Shown one piece after another: positions 1-6,265 of a stretch of 8,584 bases of DNA. The notes beneath the pieces were generated by a model, which searched no databases, was not told the DNA's origin, and saw only the letters and a list, made by a program, of their open reading frames with translations. Location of the stretch: positions 1 through 8,584 of the forward strand of contig DNZB01000338.1 in assembly GCA_003506635.1 (NCBI GenBank), written 5' to 3'. Within the stretch, counting starts at the first letter, position 1; every line of letters starts with the position of its first letter. This stretch comes from Parvularcula sp. GTDB lineage: Bacteria; Pseudomonadota; Alphaproteobacteria; Caulobacterales; Parvularculaceae. A program made the position numbers and the translations under genes.

Positions 1-41
1 AAGCGCTGACGCGCACCGCGTACATGTCGCTGAAAAAGTAG
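1..41 (+). CDS. Possible 3' end of a plus-strand gene (12 codons seen)
   Basis: Reading from base 3, the plus strand encodes ALTRTAYMSLKK and stops at TAG (39-41). The segment is too short to assign a family. It is called a possible gene end because the stop is followed directly by a spacer with a terminator-like hairpin, and the next gene lies on the opposite strand, which suits a convergent gene pair. The other plus-strand frame through this segment stays open past base 100, so this frame choice is not secure. The sequence left of the window would settle it. Confidence 0.25.
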   Translation, partial: ALTRTAYMSLKK

Positions 42-71
42 CGCCCCCCTCGCCTCGCGCCTGGCGCGCCG

Positions 72-101
72 GGCCGAAAAAGCGGAAACGGGCTTTTCGC
101 C
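72..101. terminator. Candidate bidirectional terminator hairpin
   Basis: AAAAGC (78-83) and GCTTTT (92-97) can pair around an 8-nt loop. The stem extends outward through CG and GGC/GCC pairs if one C and one A are bulged. The A-rich and T-rich arms put a T run at the 3' side in both directions, the usual form of a bidirectional intrinsic terminator between converging genes. The GC core is short, so the call is tentative. Confidence 0.35.
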
Positions 102-134
102 AAAACGGCGCGAAAATGAACGGATCAGAGCAGC

Positions 135-158
135 GGGCGCGATTCCCAAATCACGCCC
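135..158 (-). terminator. Hairpin just downstream of the ketoacyl-ACP synthase gene
   Basis: On the minus strand the arms are GGGCGTGATT and AATCGCGCCC with a 4-nt loop, starting 6 nt past the stop of the ketoacyl-ACP synthase gene. As RNA this is a 10-bp stem with one G-U wobble. On the plus strand the same position is a C-A mismatch, so the structure suits the minus-strand transcript. No T run follows directly; the first T-rich stretch comes about 15 nt later. It may be a 3'-end stabiliser or a non-canonical terminator. Confidence 0.4.
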
Positions 159-164
159 GGCGCT

Positions 165-1316
165 CTATGCGGCGCGCCGCACGATGACGGAGCCCGCGGA
201 ATAGCCGGCGCCGAAGCCTGAAATGACGCCGATGTCGCCGGGCTTCAGATCGGCGCGGTGCTTGTGGAAGGCGATGATCGAGCCGGCGGACGAGGTATTC
301 GCGTATTCATCGAGAATGATCGGCGCGTCGGCGCGCGAGGCCTCGCGCCCGAGGACGCGCCTGGCGATCAGCTCGTTCATGGAGAGGTTCGCCTGATGGA
401 GCCACAGGCGCTTCACGTCGGCGATCGCGACATTATTGTCGGCAAGGTGACCGGCGATCATTTCGCCGACCATCGGCACCACGTCCTTGAAGACCTTGCG
501 GCCCTGCTGGATGAATAGCTTGTCGGTGTCCCACGTCCGCTGCGGATCGGCGGACTCGCCGTCGGCGCGCTCCGCGTGATTCAAAAAGCCGAAATTGTTG
601 CGAATGTTGTTCGAGTAAACCGTCTTCAGCCGAGTCGAGACGATGTCCCACGACTCGCCTCGCGGCGGGCCGTCTATCCGTTCAAGGATGACCGCCGTCG
701 CGACATCGCCAAAGATGAAATGGCTGTCGCGATTCCTGAAATTCAAATGCGCGCTGCAAATTTCCGGATTGACCATCAGGATGCGGCGCGCGCCCGCGCG
801 GATGAGGCCCAATCCCGTCTCGATGCCGAACGCGGCAGACGCGCAAGCGACGTTCATGTCGAAAGCAAAGCCGTCGACGCCGAGCGCGGCTTGCACCTCG
901 ACCGCCATCGCCGGATAGGCGCGCTGCATGTTCGAGGCGGCGCAGAGTACGCCGTCGATATCCGCTGGACCAAGGTCTGCTGACTTCAGCGCGCTCTCAG
1001 CCGCTTTGACCGCCATTTCGGCGAGCACGGAGATTTCCTCGTTCGGGCGCGCGGCGATGCGCGGCGCCATACGCGCGGGATCAAGGATGCCCGCCTTGTC
1101 GACGACATGGCGCGCCTTGATGCCCGAAGCCTTTTCGATGAATTCCGGCGAAGACGGCTGCAAGGGCTCGATCGCGCCCGCCGCGATCTTCGCCGCGTTC
1201 TCCTTATTGAAGCGCTCGACGAAGGCGTTGAAGGCGCTGACGAGCTCGGCGTTGGTGATGCGCTCGGGCGGCGTATGAAGGCCGGTGGCGATGATGCGGA
1301 CGTCAGGGGCGGGCAT
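165..1316 (-). CDS. Beta-ketoacyl-ACP synthase III, long subclass (FabH-like)
   Basis: Thiolase-fold condensing enzyme expected to join an acyl-CoA or acyl-ACP primer to malonyl-ACP in the cytosol. From the chosen ATG the protein is 383 aa. The catalytic triad is visible: Cys158 in MNVACASAAFG, His307 in LHQAN and Asn340 in EYANTSSAG. The C-terminal glycine-rich GFGAGYSAGS is also typical. E. coli FabH is about 317 aa; the extra length includes an N-terminal insertion, AFNAFVERFNKENAAKIAAG, seen in a separate long subclass. A Pseudomonas member of that subclass (PA3286, as I recall) uses medium-chain acyl-CoA primers, but substrate here is unproven. The frame stays open to a GTG at 1406, but residues before MPAPDVRIIATG look non-homologous and would cover an inverted repeat, so ATG at 1316 is preferred. 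No strong Shine-Dalgarno is seen. Last gene of the minus-strand cluster, with no other lipid gene in the window. Confidence 0.88.
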   Translation of the reverse strand: MPAPDVRIIATGLHTPPERITNAELVSAFNAFVERFNKENAAKIAAGAIEPLQPSSPEFIEKASGIKARHVVDKAGILDPARMAPRIAARPNEEISVLAEMAVKAAESALKSADLGPADIDGVLCAASNMQRAYPAMAVEVQAALGVDGFAFDMNVACASAAFGIETGLGLIRAGARRILMVNPEICSAHLNFRNRDSHFIFGDVATAVILERIDGPPRGESWDIVSTRLKTVYSNNIRNNFGFLNHAERADGESADPQRTWDTDKLFIQQGRKVFKDVVPMVGEMIAGHLADNNVAIADVKRLWLHQANLSMNELIARRVLGREASRADAPIILDEYANTSSAGSIIAFHKHRADLKPGDIGVISGFGAGYSAGSVIVRRAA

Positions 1317-1414
1317 GAGGGGTCTCGTTTCACAAGGAGTATTTTGGGGCGCCCGTTCTGCGGCGGCAATCCGGTCAAGATCCAGGGGCCGGGGATTTGG
1401 TGACACCCCGGTCC
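1317..1414 (-). other. Spacer between tag and the ketoacyl-ACP synthase gene
   Basis: This 98-bp gap is the only sizeable break in the selD-to-ketosynthase cluster. Its left half is in frame with the downstream gene without a stop, but that translation does not resemble the family. I found no convincing sigma-70 promoter: a TTGACC is present without a matching -10. The right end carries one arm and the loop of an inverted repeat and the first tandem heptamer. The spacer could allow an independent promoter or partial termination. Confidence 0.4.
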
Positions 1415-1416
1415 CT
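1384..1416. repeat. 11-bp inverted repeat at the end of tag
   Basis: AGGGGCCGGGG (1384-1394) faces CCCCGGTCCCT (1406-1416) around an 11-nt loop, with ten Watson-Crick pairs and one G-T. As RNA it folds best from the plus strand, where the odd pair is G-U; on the minus strand it becomes A-C. It overlaps the tag stop codon and lacks a following T run, so a standard terminator is doubtful. The adjoining heptamer array raises the possibility of a small dispersed repeat. Confidence 0.5.
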
Positions 1417-1439
1417 AATCCCTAGTCTCTAATCCCTTT
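1412..1439. repeat. Four tandem telomere-like heptamers (TCCCTAR)
   Basis: The plus strand reads TCCCTAA, TCCCTAG, TCTCTAA, TCCCTTT in exact 7-base register; on the minus strand the unit is TTAGGGA. The array spans the tag stop codon and encodes the last residues of the glycosylase, roughly GLETRD. Because seven is not a multiple of three, the repeat is read in shifting frames and supplies the in-frame TAG. Arrays this short may arise by slippage or come from a dispersed intergenic repeat. Confidence 0.6.
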
Positions 1440-2014
1440 TTCTGCACGGCTTTCCACCGGGCACACGCGATTTCGTGATCGTTGACCATGCCGGTCGCCT
1501 GCATGAAGGCGTAGATGATGACAGGTCCGCAGAACTTGAAGCCGAGGCGCTTCAGCTCCCTGGCCATCGCCTCGGACTCCTTGGTCTTCGGCGCGACCTT
1601 CTTGTAGTTTTCAACGCGGTTGACGATCGGTTTGCCGCCCACGAAGCCCCACAAAAGCCCCGAAAATCCGTCGCTCCGCGCCTCCATGACGCTGAGGAAC
1701 GCGCGGGCGTTCGACACCGCGCCCTCAATCTTGAGGCGCGAACGAATAATGCCGTCATCAGCGAGCAGCTTTTCAATCTTCTTCGGCGTGTAGCGCGCGA
1801 GCTTTTCCGGGCTGAATCCATCGAAGGCCCGACGGAAATTGTCGCGTTTGTAAAGGATCGTCCGCCAGGAAAGCCCCGCCTGAAAACCGTCGAGCACCAG
1901 CTTTTCAAAGAGCGCGCGGTCATCCCGTTCCGGTACGCCCCACTCCTCGTCATGGTACTGACGATAAAGCGCGTCGTTCAGCGGCGCCCAGGCGCAAGGA
2001 TGGGGCCCGTGCAT
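1415..2014 (-). CDS. tag: DNA-3-methyladenine glycosylase I (Tag)
   Basis: Base-excision-repair enzyme that removes 3-methyladenine from alkylated DNA, leaving an abasic site. At 199 aa it is slightly longer than E. coli Tag (187 aa). The four zinc ligands of the family can be aligned: Cys7, His21 in YHDEEWGVP, and His180 and Cys184 in NDHEIAC. The core LDGFQAGLSW (residues 41-50) holds the tryptophan matching E. coli Trp46 and the tyrosine before His21 matches Tyr16. The position matching E. coli Glu38, which contacts the methylated base, is Asp42 here, a conservative change. The last six or so residues are encoded by a heptamer repeat and look non-homologous. The ATG shares one base with the stop of the upstream MAPEG gene (TGATG), indicating translational coupling; no separate Shine-Dalgarno is visible. 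Confidence 0.93.
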   Translation of the reverse strand: MHGPHPCAWAPLNDALYRQYHDEEWGVPERDDRALFEKLVLDGFQAGLSWRTILYKRDNFRRAFDGFSPEKLARYTPKKIEKLLADDGIIRSRLKIEGAVSNARAFLSVMEARSDGFSGLLWGFVGGKPIVNRVENYKKVAPKTKESEAMARELKRLGFKFCGPVIIYAFMQATGMVNDHEIACARWKAVQKKGLETRD

Positions 2015-2424
2015 CAGAGCAGATGAGCGAGCGAAAGGATCCAGTAAAGGAGGATCGCATTTTGCGCGATGTAGAGCGTGAAGCGGATGAGCACCATCGG
2101 CCGCGAGGTAGACAAAAGGTGCACGCAGGACTGCGCGACGCGAAGGCCGATGAAGACGACGGCGAAGGGGTCGGTGATCGCCGTCTGATCCGTCGCGATC
2201 GCGTAGAGCAGGATCGCGGCGGCAGCGGGGAGATTTTCATAGCAGTTCGCGTGAACCCGCGTCGCGCGATAGCCGAAGGAGCCGAGATCCTCGCCCGTCG
2301 CCTTGAACTCGTTCGATTTCTTCTTGCCTGCGAAGACAAGCCCCGTGCGGGTGAAGCCGAGCAGCATGACCATCAATACGGTCCACGCGGTAAAACCCAG
2401 CAGCGCGACAGCGGTCGGCGTCAT
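2014..2424 (-). CDS. MAPEG-family integral membrane protein
   Basis: Small membrane protein of the MAPEG family (membrane-associated proteins in eicosanoid and glutathione metabolism). Eukaryotic members include microsomal glutathione transferases; bacterial functions are mostly unknown, so no reaction is assigned. At 136 aa it has the usual length and about four hydrophobic segments: near residues 4-27, 65-84, 86-104 and 110-134. The family signature is visible as RVHANCYENLP (about residues 57-67), with the conserved Asn and Glu before the second helix. ATG at 2424 is preferred over the adjacent in-frame GTG at 2427 because a strong GGAGG lies 7 nt upstream. It follows ygfZ by about 30 nt and its stop overlaps the tag start. 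A role in detoxifying lipophilic electrophiles would suit the DNA-alkylation repair neighbour, but that is inference. Confidence 0.85.
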   Translation of the reverse strand: MTPTAVALLGFTAWTVLMVMLLGFTRTGLVFAGKKKSNEFKATGEDLGSFGYRATRVHANCYENLPAAAAILLYAIATDQTAITDPFAVVFIGLRVAQSCVHLLSTSRPMVLIRFTLYIAQNAILLYWILSLAHLL

Positions 2425-2430
2425 CACAAT

Positions 2431-2437
2431 TCCTCCG
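2431..2437 (-). promoter_or_regulatory. Strong Shine-Dalgarno of the MAPEG gene
   Basis: On the minus strand CGGAGGA lies 7 nt before ATG 2424 and only 4 nt before the alternative GTG 2427, which favours the ATG. It is the clearest ribosome binding site in the minus-strand cluster. Confidence 0.75.
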
Positions 2438-2456
2438 GAATATCCCGGCGCGCTTC

Positions 2457-3242
2457 TTACGATGGTTCGAGATAGGCGGGAATATCGATTTCCACGGGGA
2501 GGCCGCCGGAGGTCAACGCCGCGCCCGCGGAGCGCGCCCCGGCGAGGCGGTCAATGCGAATGAGCGCAAGGCCATGATCGCCCCGTACGGAGAGCACCTC
2601 GCCGATCGGGTCGCCGCCTGCCAGAACCGGCGCAGCCGGCGCAAGGCCGGCCCCTTGCGCCATGAGCGTGCGCTTCCTGATTTCGCCTTTGCGCTTCATC
2701 CGGCTCGTCACTTCCTGGCCGACGAAGCACCCCTTCTTGTAACTGACCGCGTTCAGCGCGTCGTAATTGACGTCGAGAAGGAAGACCTCCTCGCCCTTGA
2801 AGTCATGGCCGAATTCAGGAACGCCGAGCGACAGGCGCAGCGCATCGTAGGCGCCGTCCACCGGCGCCGCGCTCGTCGCCGGTGCAATCGTTCTGACCGG
2901 CAGCGATGCAAGGCGCGGATCGGCGAAGCTGACGCCGGCGCGCGGCCCGAGGTGAACGGCGAGCCCCGCCTCCGCCGTGATCGCGACCTTTGCGCGCAGC
3001 TTGTACATGACGAGGCGTTTGAGAAGCGCGGGTGCTGCATTCGCCTCGCAATCGATCAGATGGCCGCCGTCGGCGGGAACGAGAAAGAAGTCGAAAAGGA
3101 TCTTGCCTTGCGGCGTGAGCAGCGCGGCGAAAACCGGCTGGGCGCGGGTCACGTCCTGCGTCACCAGTCCCTGAAGGAACGCCGCCGCGTCCTCGCCCTT
3201 GAGCGAGAGGACGGCGCGCGTCGTGAGAACGCCTTCCACCAT
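2457..3242 (-). CDS. ygfZ: YgfZ-like folate-binding protein for Fe-S enzyme maintenance
   Basis: Member of the YgfZ branch of the GcvT-like family. In E. coli, YgfZ binds tetrahydrofolate and supports a subset of Fe-S enzymes, including the tRNA methylthiolase MiaB. The diagnostic motif KGCFVGQE sits at residues 170-177, with the key cysteine at 172, followed by the basic segment TSRMKRKGEIRKR. The N-terminal part, LKGEDAAAFLQGLVTQDV and LTPQGKILFDFFL, is the usual folate-binding start. At 261 aa it is shorter than the E. coli protein (about 326 aa) but typical of alphaproteobacterial versions. The ATG begins 4 nt after the selD stop; a TGAGG at the junction is too close to be an ideal Shine-Dalgarno, so reinitiation after selD is likely. 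Placement between selD and divergent selU fits a tRNA-modification context. Confidence 0.9.
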   Translation of the reverse strand: MVEGVLTTRAVLSLKGEDAAAFLQGLVTQDVTRAQPVFAALLTPQGKILFDFFLVPADGGHLIDCEANAAPALLKRLVMYKLRAKVAITAEAGLAVHLGPRAGVSFADPRLASLPVRTIAPATSAAPVDGAYDALRLSLGVPEFGHDFKGEEVFLLDVNYDALNAVSYKKGCFVGQEVTSRMKRKGEIRKRTLMAQGAGLAPAAPVLAGGDPIGEVLSVRGDHGLALIRIDRLAGARSAGAALTSGGLPVEIDIPAYLEPS

Positions 3243-3246
3243 GGCC

Positions 3247-4284
3247 TCAGAACCGGATGCGCGCCGGGCCGCCGGTCATTTCGCCGATGACCGCGGGTTC
3301 GTGCCCATGACGGCGGAAAATCTCCAGCGCATCCGCCGCCGCCCCCGGCGAGCAGGCGACAAGAAGCCCGCCGCTCGTCTGCGGGTCGCAGAAGATGTCG
3401 CGTTCAGTTTCGTCGAGCGAGGCGTCAACCATCGGCGAAACGCTCGCCCAATTGCGCCCTGATGCGCCGGTCCTTACGCCCATCGCGGCGAGGCGGCCGG
3501 CGCCGTCGAACACCGGAACGCCAGCGCGATCAAGCCGCGCGCCGACCCCCGCGCCGCGGCACATCTCGGCGAGGTGGCCGAGAAGGCCGAACCCCGTCAC
3601 GTCCGTCATCGCGTGAACGCCGTCAAGGCGCGCAAGCTCCGTGCCCGGACGATTAAGCCGCGTCGTCGAGGCGATCATCGCCCCGTAGTCTGCTTCGGAG
3701 AGGAGTCCCTTTTTCAGCGCGGCGCTGAAAATCCCGACGCCGAGCGGCTTGCCGAGGATGAGGACGTCACCCGGCTTCGCCGTTGAATTGCGCTTGATGC
3801 GGTCGGGGTGAACGACCCCCAGCGCGACGAGGCCGTAAATCGGCTCGACGGAATCGATCGAATGGCCGCCGGCGACGGGCGCCCCCGCCTCCTCCGCGAC
3901 GCGCCGTCCGCCGTCGAGGATCCGGCGGATCGTCTCGGTGCAGAGCTTCCCGACCGGCATGGCGGCGATAGCCAGGGAAAAGATCGGCGCGGCGCCCATC
4001 GCATAAATGTCGGAGAGCGCGTTGGTCGCCGCGATGCGCCCGAACTCGTAAGGATCGTCGACGACCGGCATGAAGAAGTCGGTGGTCGCGACGATCGCCG
4101 TCTCGTCATTGACGCGCCAGACGGCGGCGTCGTCGGAGGTCGCAGCATCGACGATGAGGTCCTTCGGCGCCGGCGAGGAGAGCCCCGCCAGCAATTCCGA
4201 CAGCACGTTTGGAGCAAGCTTGCACCCGCAGCCGCCGCCATGGGCAAGCGAGGTGAGGCGCGGTTCTCCGATCATCCCGGTCAT
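3247..4284 (-). CDS. selD: Selenide, water dikinase (selenophosphate synthetase)
   Basis: Makes selenophosphate from selenide and ATP, releasing AMP and phosphate; this is the selenium donor for 2-selenouridine in tRNA and for selenocysteine. From ATG 4284 the protein is 345 aa, normal for SelD. The active-site motif HGGGCGCK carries Cys19, Cys21 and Lys22, aligning with E. coli Cys17, Cys19 and Lys20; the catalytic residue is cysteine, not selenocysteine. Further signatures are TTDFFMPVVDDPYEFGRIAA, NALSDIYAMGA, the glycine-rich AGGHSID and the late DPQTSGGLL. ATG 4275 is an almost equal start choice; a TTG at 4320 is less likely because it would extend deep into the divergent intergenic region. 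No clear Shine-Dalgarno precedes either ATG. First gene of the minus-strand cluster and head-to-head with selU, which uses its product. Confidence 0.95.
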   Translation of the reverse strand: MTGMIGEPRLTSLAHGGGCGCKLAPNVLSELLAGLSSPAPKDLIVDAATSDDAAVWRVNDETAIVATTDFFMPVVDDPYEFGRIAATNALSDIYAMGAAPIFSLAIAAMPVGKLCTETIRRILDGGRRVAEEAGAPVAGGHSIDSVEPIYGLVALGVVHPDRIKRNSTAKPGDVLILGKPLGVGIFSAALKKGLLSEADYGAMIASTTRLNRPGTELARLDGVHAMTDVTGFGLLGHLAEMCRGAGVGARLDRAGVPVFDGAGRLAAMGVRTGASGRNWASVSPMVDASLDETERDIFCDPQTSGGLLVACSPGAAADALEIFRRHGHEPAVIGEMTGGPARIRF

Positions 4285-4342
4285 GACGCGGGATATGGGG
4301 CAAGCCCTTTTGCGCGGCAAGCGGGCGCTTTATCCCTGGCGC
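4285..4342. promoter_or_regulatory. Divergent selD-selU intergenic region
   Basis: This 58-bp gap must hold the 5' signals of both selenium genes if the starts chosen here are right. On the minus strand TTGCCG and CATATC are 17 bp apart and would start transcription almost at the selD ATG, implying a very short leader, but the match to consensus is poor. No convincing plus-strand promoter was found for selU. Both genes may share control through this gap. Confidence 0.35.
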
Positions 4343-5410
4343 ATGATCGAACCCGTCGCCGACCTTTCGCCCGAAACCCTCTCGCGTTACGATTGCGTTA
4401 TCGACGTGCGCTCGCCCGCCGAATTCGCCGAAGACCATTTGCCGGACGCGATCAACATGCCGGTCCTCAGTAATGAGGAACGCGCCGAGGTTGGAACGAT
4501 TTATGTGCGGGATTCGCGCTTTCGCGCGCGGCGCCTGGGTGCTGCGCTGATCGCGCGCAACGTCGCGCGCCATCTTGAGAACGCGCTTTCCGAGAAGCCT
4601 GCGAAGTTCCGCCCGCTCCTTTATTGCTGGCGCGGCGGCATGCGCTCGCACGCTATGGCGACGATCCTGTCCGCGATCGGCTGGCGCACGGGCGTCGTCG
4701 AGGGCGGGTACAAAAGCTGGCGGCGGATGGTGGTCGACGCGCTCTTCACAAGCGTTGATGCGATCTCGTTCCTGCGCCTCGACGGTGCGACAGGGTCCGG
4801 GAAAACCGCAGTCTTGCGGGCCGCTATGCGGGCGGGCGCTCAGGCGATTGATCTTGAGGCGCTCGCCCATCACAAGGGCTCGGTCTTCGGCGCCGCGCCC
4901 GGAAGCGCGCAGCCGCCGCAAAAGCTCTTTGAGTCCCGGCTCTTCAATGCCCTGCGCCACATGGACGGCGCGCGTCCGATCCTTGTCGAAGCGGAATCCG
5001 CCCATATCGGCCGCATCACCCTGCCGCGGCGCGTCTGGAAAGCAATGGCGGCGAGCCCATGCGTCGTACTCGCCGCGCCGCAGGCCGCGCGCGCCGATCA
5101 AATCGTCCACGCGTATCGGGATTTCATCGCCGCGCCCGGCGCGGTGGCGACGGCGATCGACCGGCTGCGGCCGTTTCATCCGAAGGAACGCATCGCGGAA
5201 TGGCAGGCGCTCGCCGCCGCTGAAGACTGGCGGGCGCTCGCGGCCGCGCTCATGGCGCTTCACTACGATCCGCTTTACGCGCGCGCGCGAAGGCGCGGAC
5301 CGGCGCCGGTCGCGACGGTGAAAATCGATCGTCTTGACTCGGACGAGATTGAACGGGCGGCGGCGCTGATCGTTGATCTGACGCGCGTGGTCGGAGTCCC
5401 CCTCCTCTGA
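4343..5410 (+). CDS. selU: tRNA 2-selenouridine synthase (SelU/MnmH)
   Basis: Converts 2-thiouridine at the wobble position of certain tRNAs to 2-selenouridine with selenophosphate; in E. coli the reaction goes through a geranylated intermediate. The 355-aa protein (E. coli 364 aa) has an N-terminal rhodanese domain, with DVRSPAEFAEDHLPDAINMP near residue 21 and the active-site Cys95 in YCWRGGMRSH. A P-loop domain follows, with GATGSGKT at residues 148-155. Further family motifs are DLEALAHHKGSVFG (170-183), EAESAHIG (216-223) and HYDPLY near 307-312. The frame is open upstream through selD antisense sequence, with ATGs at 4283 and 4295; ATG 4343 is chosen because IEPVADLSPETL leads directly into the rhodanese domain at the usual distance. 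No strong Shine-Dalgarno is seen. Divergent from selD and convergent with the cell wall hydrolase gene. Confidence 0.94.
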   Translation: MIEPVADLSPETLSRYDCVIDVRSPAEFAEDHLPDAINMPVLSNEERAEVGTIYVRDSRFRARRLGAALIARNVARHLENALSEKPAKFRPLLYCWRGGMRSHAMATILSAIGWRTGVVEGGYKSWRRMVVDALFTSVDAISFLRLDGATGSGKTAVLRAAMRAGAQAIDLEALAHHKGSVFGAAPGSAQPPQKLFESRLFNALRHMDGARPILVEAESAHIGRITLPRRVWKAMAASPCVVLAAPQAARADQIVHAYRDFIAAPGAVATAIDRLRPFHPKERIAEWQALAAAEDWRALAAALMALHYDPLYARARRRGPAPVATVKIDRLDSDEIERAAALIVDLTRVVGVPLL

Positions 5411-5429
5411 AGAGGGATGGCCAGGATCG

Positions 5430-6239
5430 TCACATCGCGGCCGGCGCTGCGGCGACGATCGACTTCGACTGGAAGCGGTAGAACTTGTGCGCGCCGATCG
5501 TCGCGGTCGGCGAAAGCGTTTCCGCCCAAGGCGGGGACACGTAATCGGCGTGATAGTGCGTCGCGTTGCGCGTCACCGGCCGCCTTACGCCCGCCATCAC
5601 GGCGCCGGCGAGGAGCTCGGCCTCGCGCCACTGGCGCTGGTTGCGGCGCGCATTCATCGAGCCGTCGCAAGTGAAGGAGAACTGACACCCCTTCCGCCGC
5701 TCCGCTCCCTGATAAACGACTTCGCAGATCGAGTCGGGGTAAATGGGGCTGGCGACGCGGTTGAGGATGACGTCGGCGACCGCCATGCGACCGACGCGGC
5801 TTTCGCTGCGCGCTTCGTAATAGATCGCTTCGGCGAGGCAGTTGCGCTCCTCAGCGTCGAGGCGGGCGACGTCGACTTGCGAAAAATCAAAGGCGACGAG
5901 ATCGGCGATCGGCGCGCCCCCGGCAATCACGCTGCCGGGCGACGGGGCCGGCTTGACCCGCGGGCTGATCAATTCAGCCCGGGCCTGCGCCGTCGCTTCG
6001 GCGAGGAATTCAGCGTAGTCGGCGACCAGCAACGCCTCGTCGGCGACTTCCATGGCGGCGGCGCGTTCGACCTTGCCCCGCTTGACCGAGGCCGTCGCGC
6101 TCATCGCCGTCATCATGATGCAGACGGCGACGCCCGCGACCGCCAAAAGGCTCCGCGCAGTCCAATTGACGTCCTGCCAATGAAGGTCGGGGAGGAAGGC
6201 GCGATCCGTGCGCCGGGTCCCATGGCTTTTCCGGTCCAA
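5430..6239 (-). CDS. SleB-family cell wall hydrolase, membrane-anchored
   Basis: Peptidoglycan hydrolase of the SleB/CwlJ type (Hydrolase_2 family), common in alphaproteobacteria and likely a lytic enzyme acting in the periplasm. The 269-aa protein has a short basic cytoplasmic N-terminus, one hydrophobic anchor near residues 28-47, an Ala-rich helical linker, and the catalytic domain from about 128 to 256. In the domain, CLAEAIYYEARSE holds the proposed catalytic Glu137; VILNRV, CQFSFTCDG (185-193) and THYHADYVSPPWA (227-239) are further conserved blocks. The only conventional start upstream of the membrane segment is TTG 6239. It is supported by AGGGA 7 nt upstream and a possible EcfG-type promoter before that. 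An in-frame TGA upstream rules out a much longer form. It ends 19 nt from the selU stop, so the two genes converge. Confidence 0.88.
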   Translation of the reverse strand: MDRKSHGTRRTDRAFLPDLHWQDVNWTARSLLAVAGVAVCIMMTAMSATASVKRGKVERAAAMEVADEALLVADYAEFLAEATAQARAELISPRVKPAPSPGSVIAGGAPIADLVAFDFSQVDVARLDAEERNCLAEAIYYEARSESRVGRMAVADVILNRVASPIYPDSICEVVYQGAERRKGCQFSFTCDGSMNARRNQRQWREAELLAGAVMAGVRRPVTRNATHYHADYVSPPWAETLSPTATIGAHKFYRFQSKSIVAAAPAAM

Positions 6240-6246
6240 GATGTCG

Positions 6247-6251
6247 TCCCT
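6247..6251 (-). promoter_or_regulatory. Shine-Dalgarno supporting the TTG start of the hydrolase
   Basis: AGGGA on the minus strand lies 7 nt before TTG 6239, a normal spacing. No other Shine-Dalgarno and start pair keeps the membrane anchor, so this site decides the start call. Confidence 0.55.
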
Positions 6252-6265
6252 GTTACGCCTGCCCC

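Noticed and set aside
1475..2026. 183-codon plus-strand frame across tag
   Set aside because: It is antisense to tag, with no family resemblance and no ribosome binding site that would justify it.
4220..4245. Selenocysteine codon or SECIS element in selD
   Set aside because: The active-site codons encode cysteine, and no in-frame TGA occurs at the catalytic position.
4070..4342. N-terminal extension of the selU frame
   Set aside because: This part is antisense to selD, and its translation is unrelated to the family. The rhodanese domain begins right after ATG 4343, giving the usual protein length.
4106..5263. 385-codon open frame antisense to selU
   Set aside because: It overlaps the well-supported selU gene and part of selD, and it reads as low-complexity Arg-rich sequence.
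5403..5416. Small hairpin at the selU stop codon
   Set aside because: Only four or five pairs around TGAA and no T run; too weak to call a terminator.
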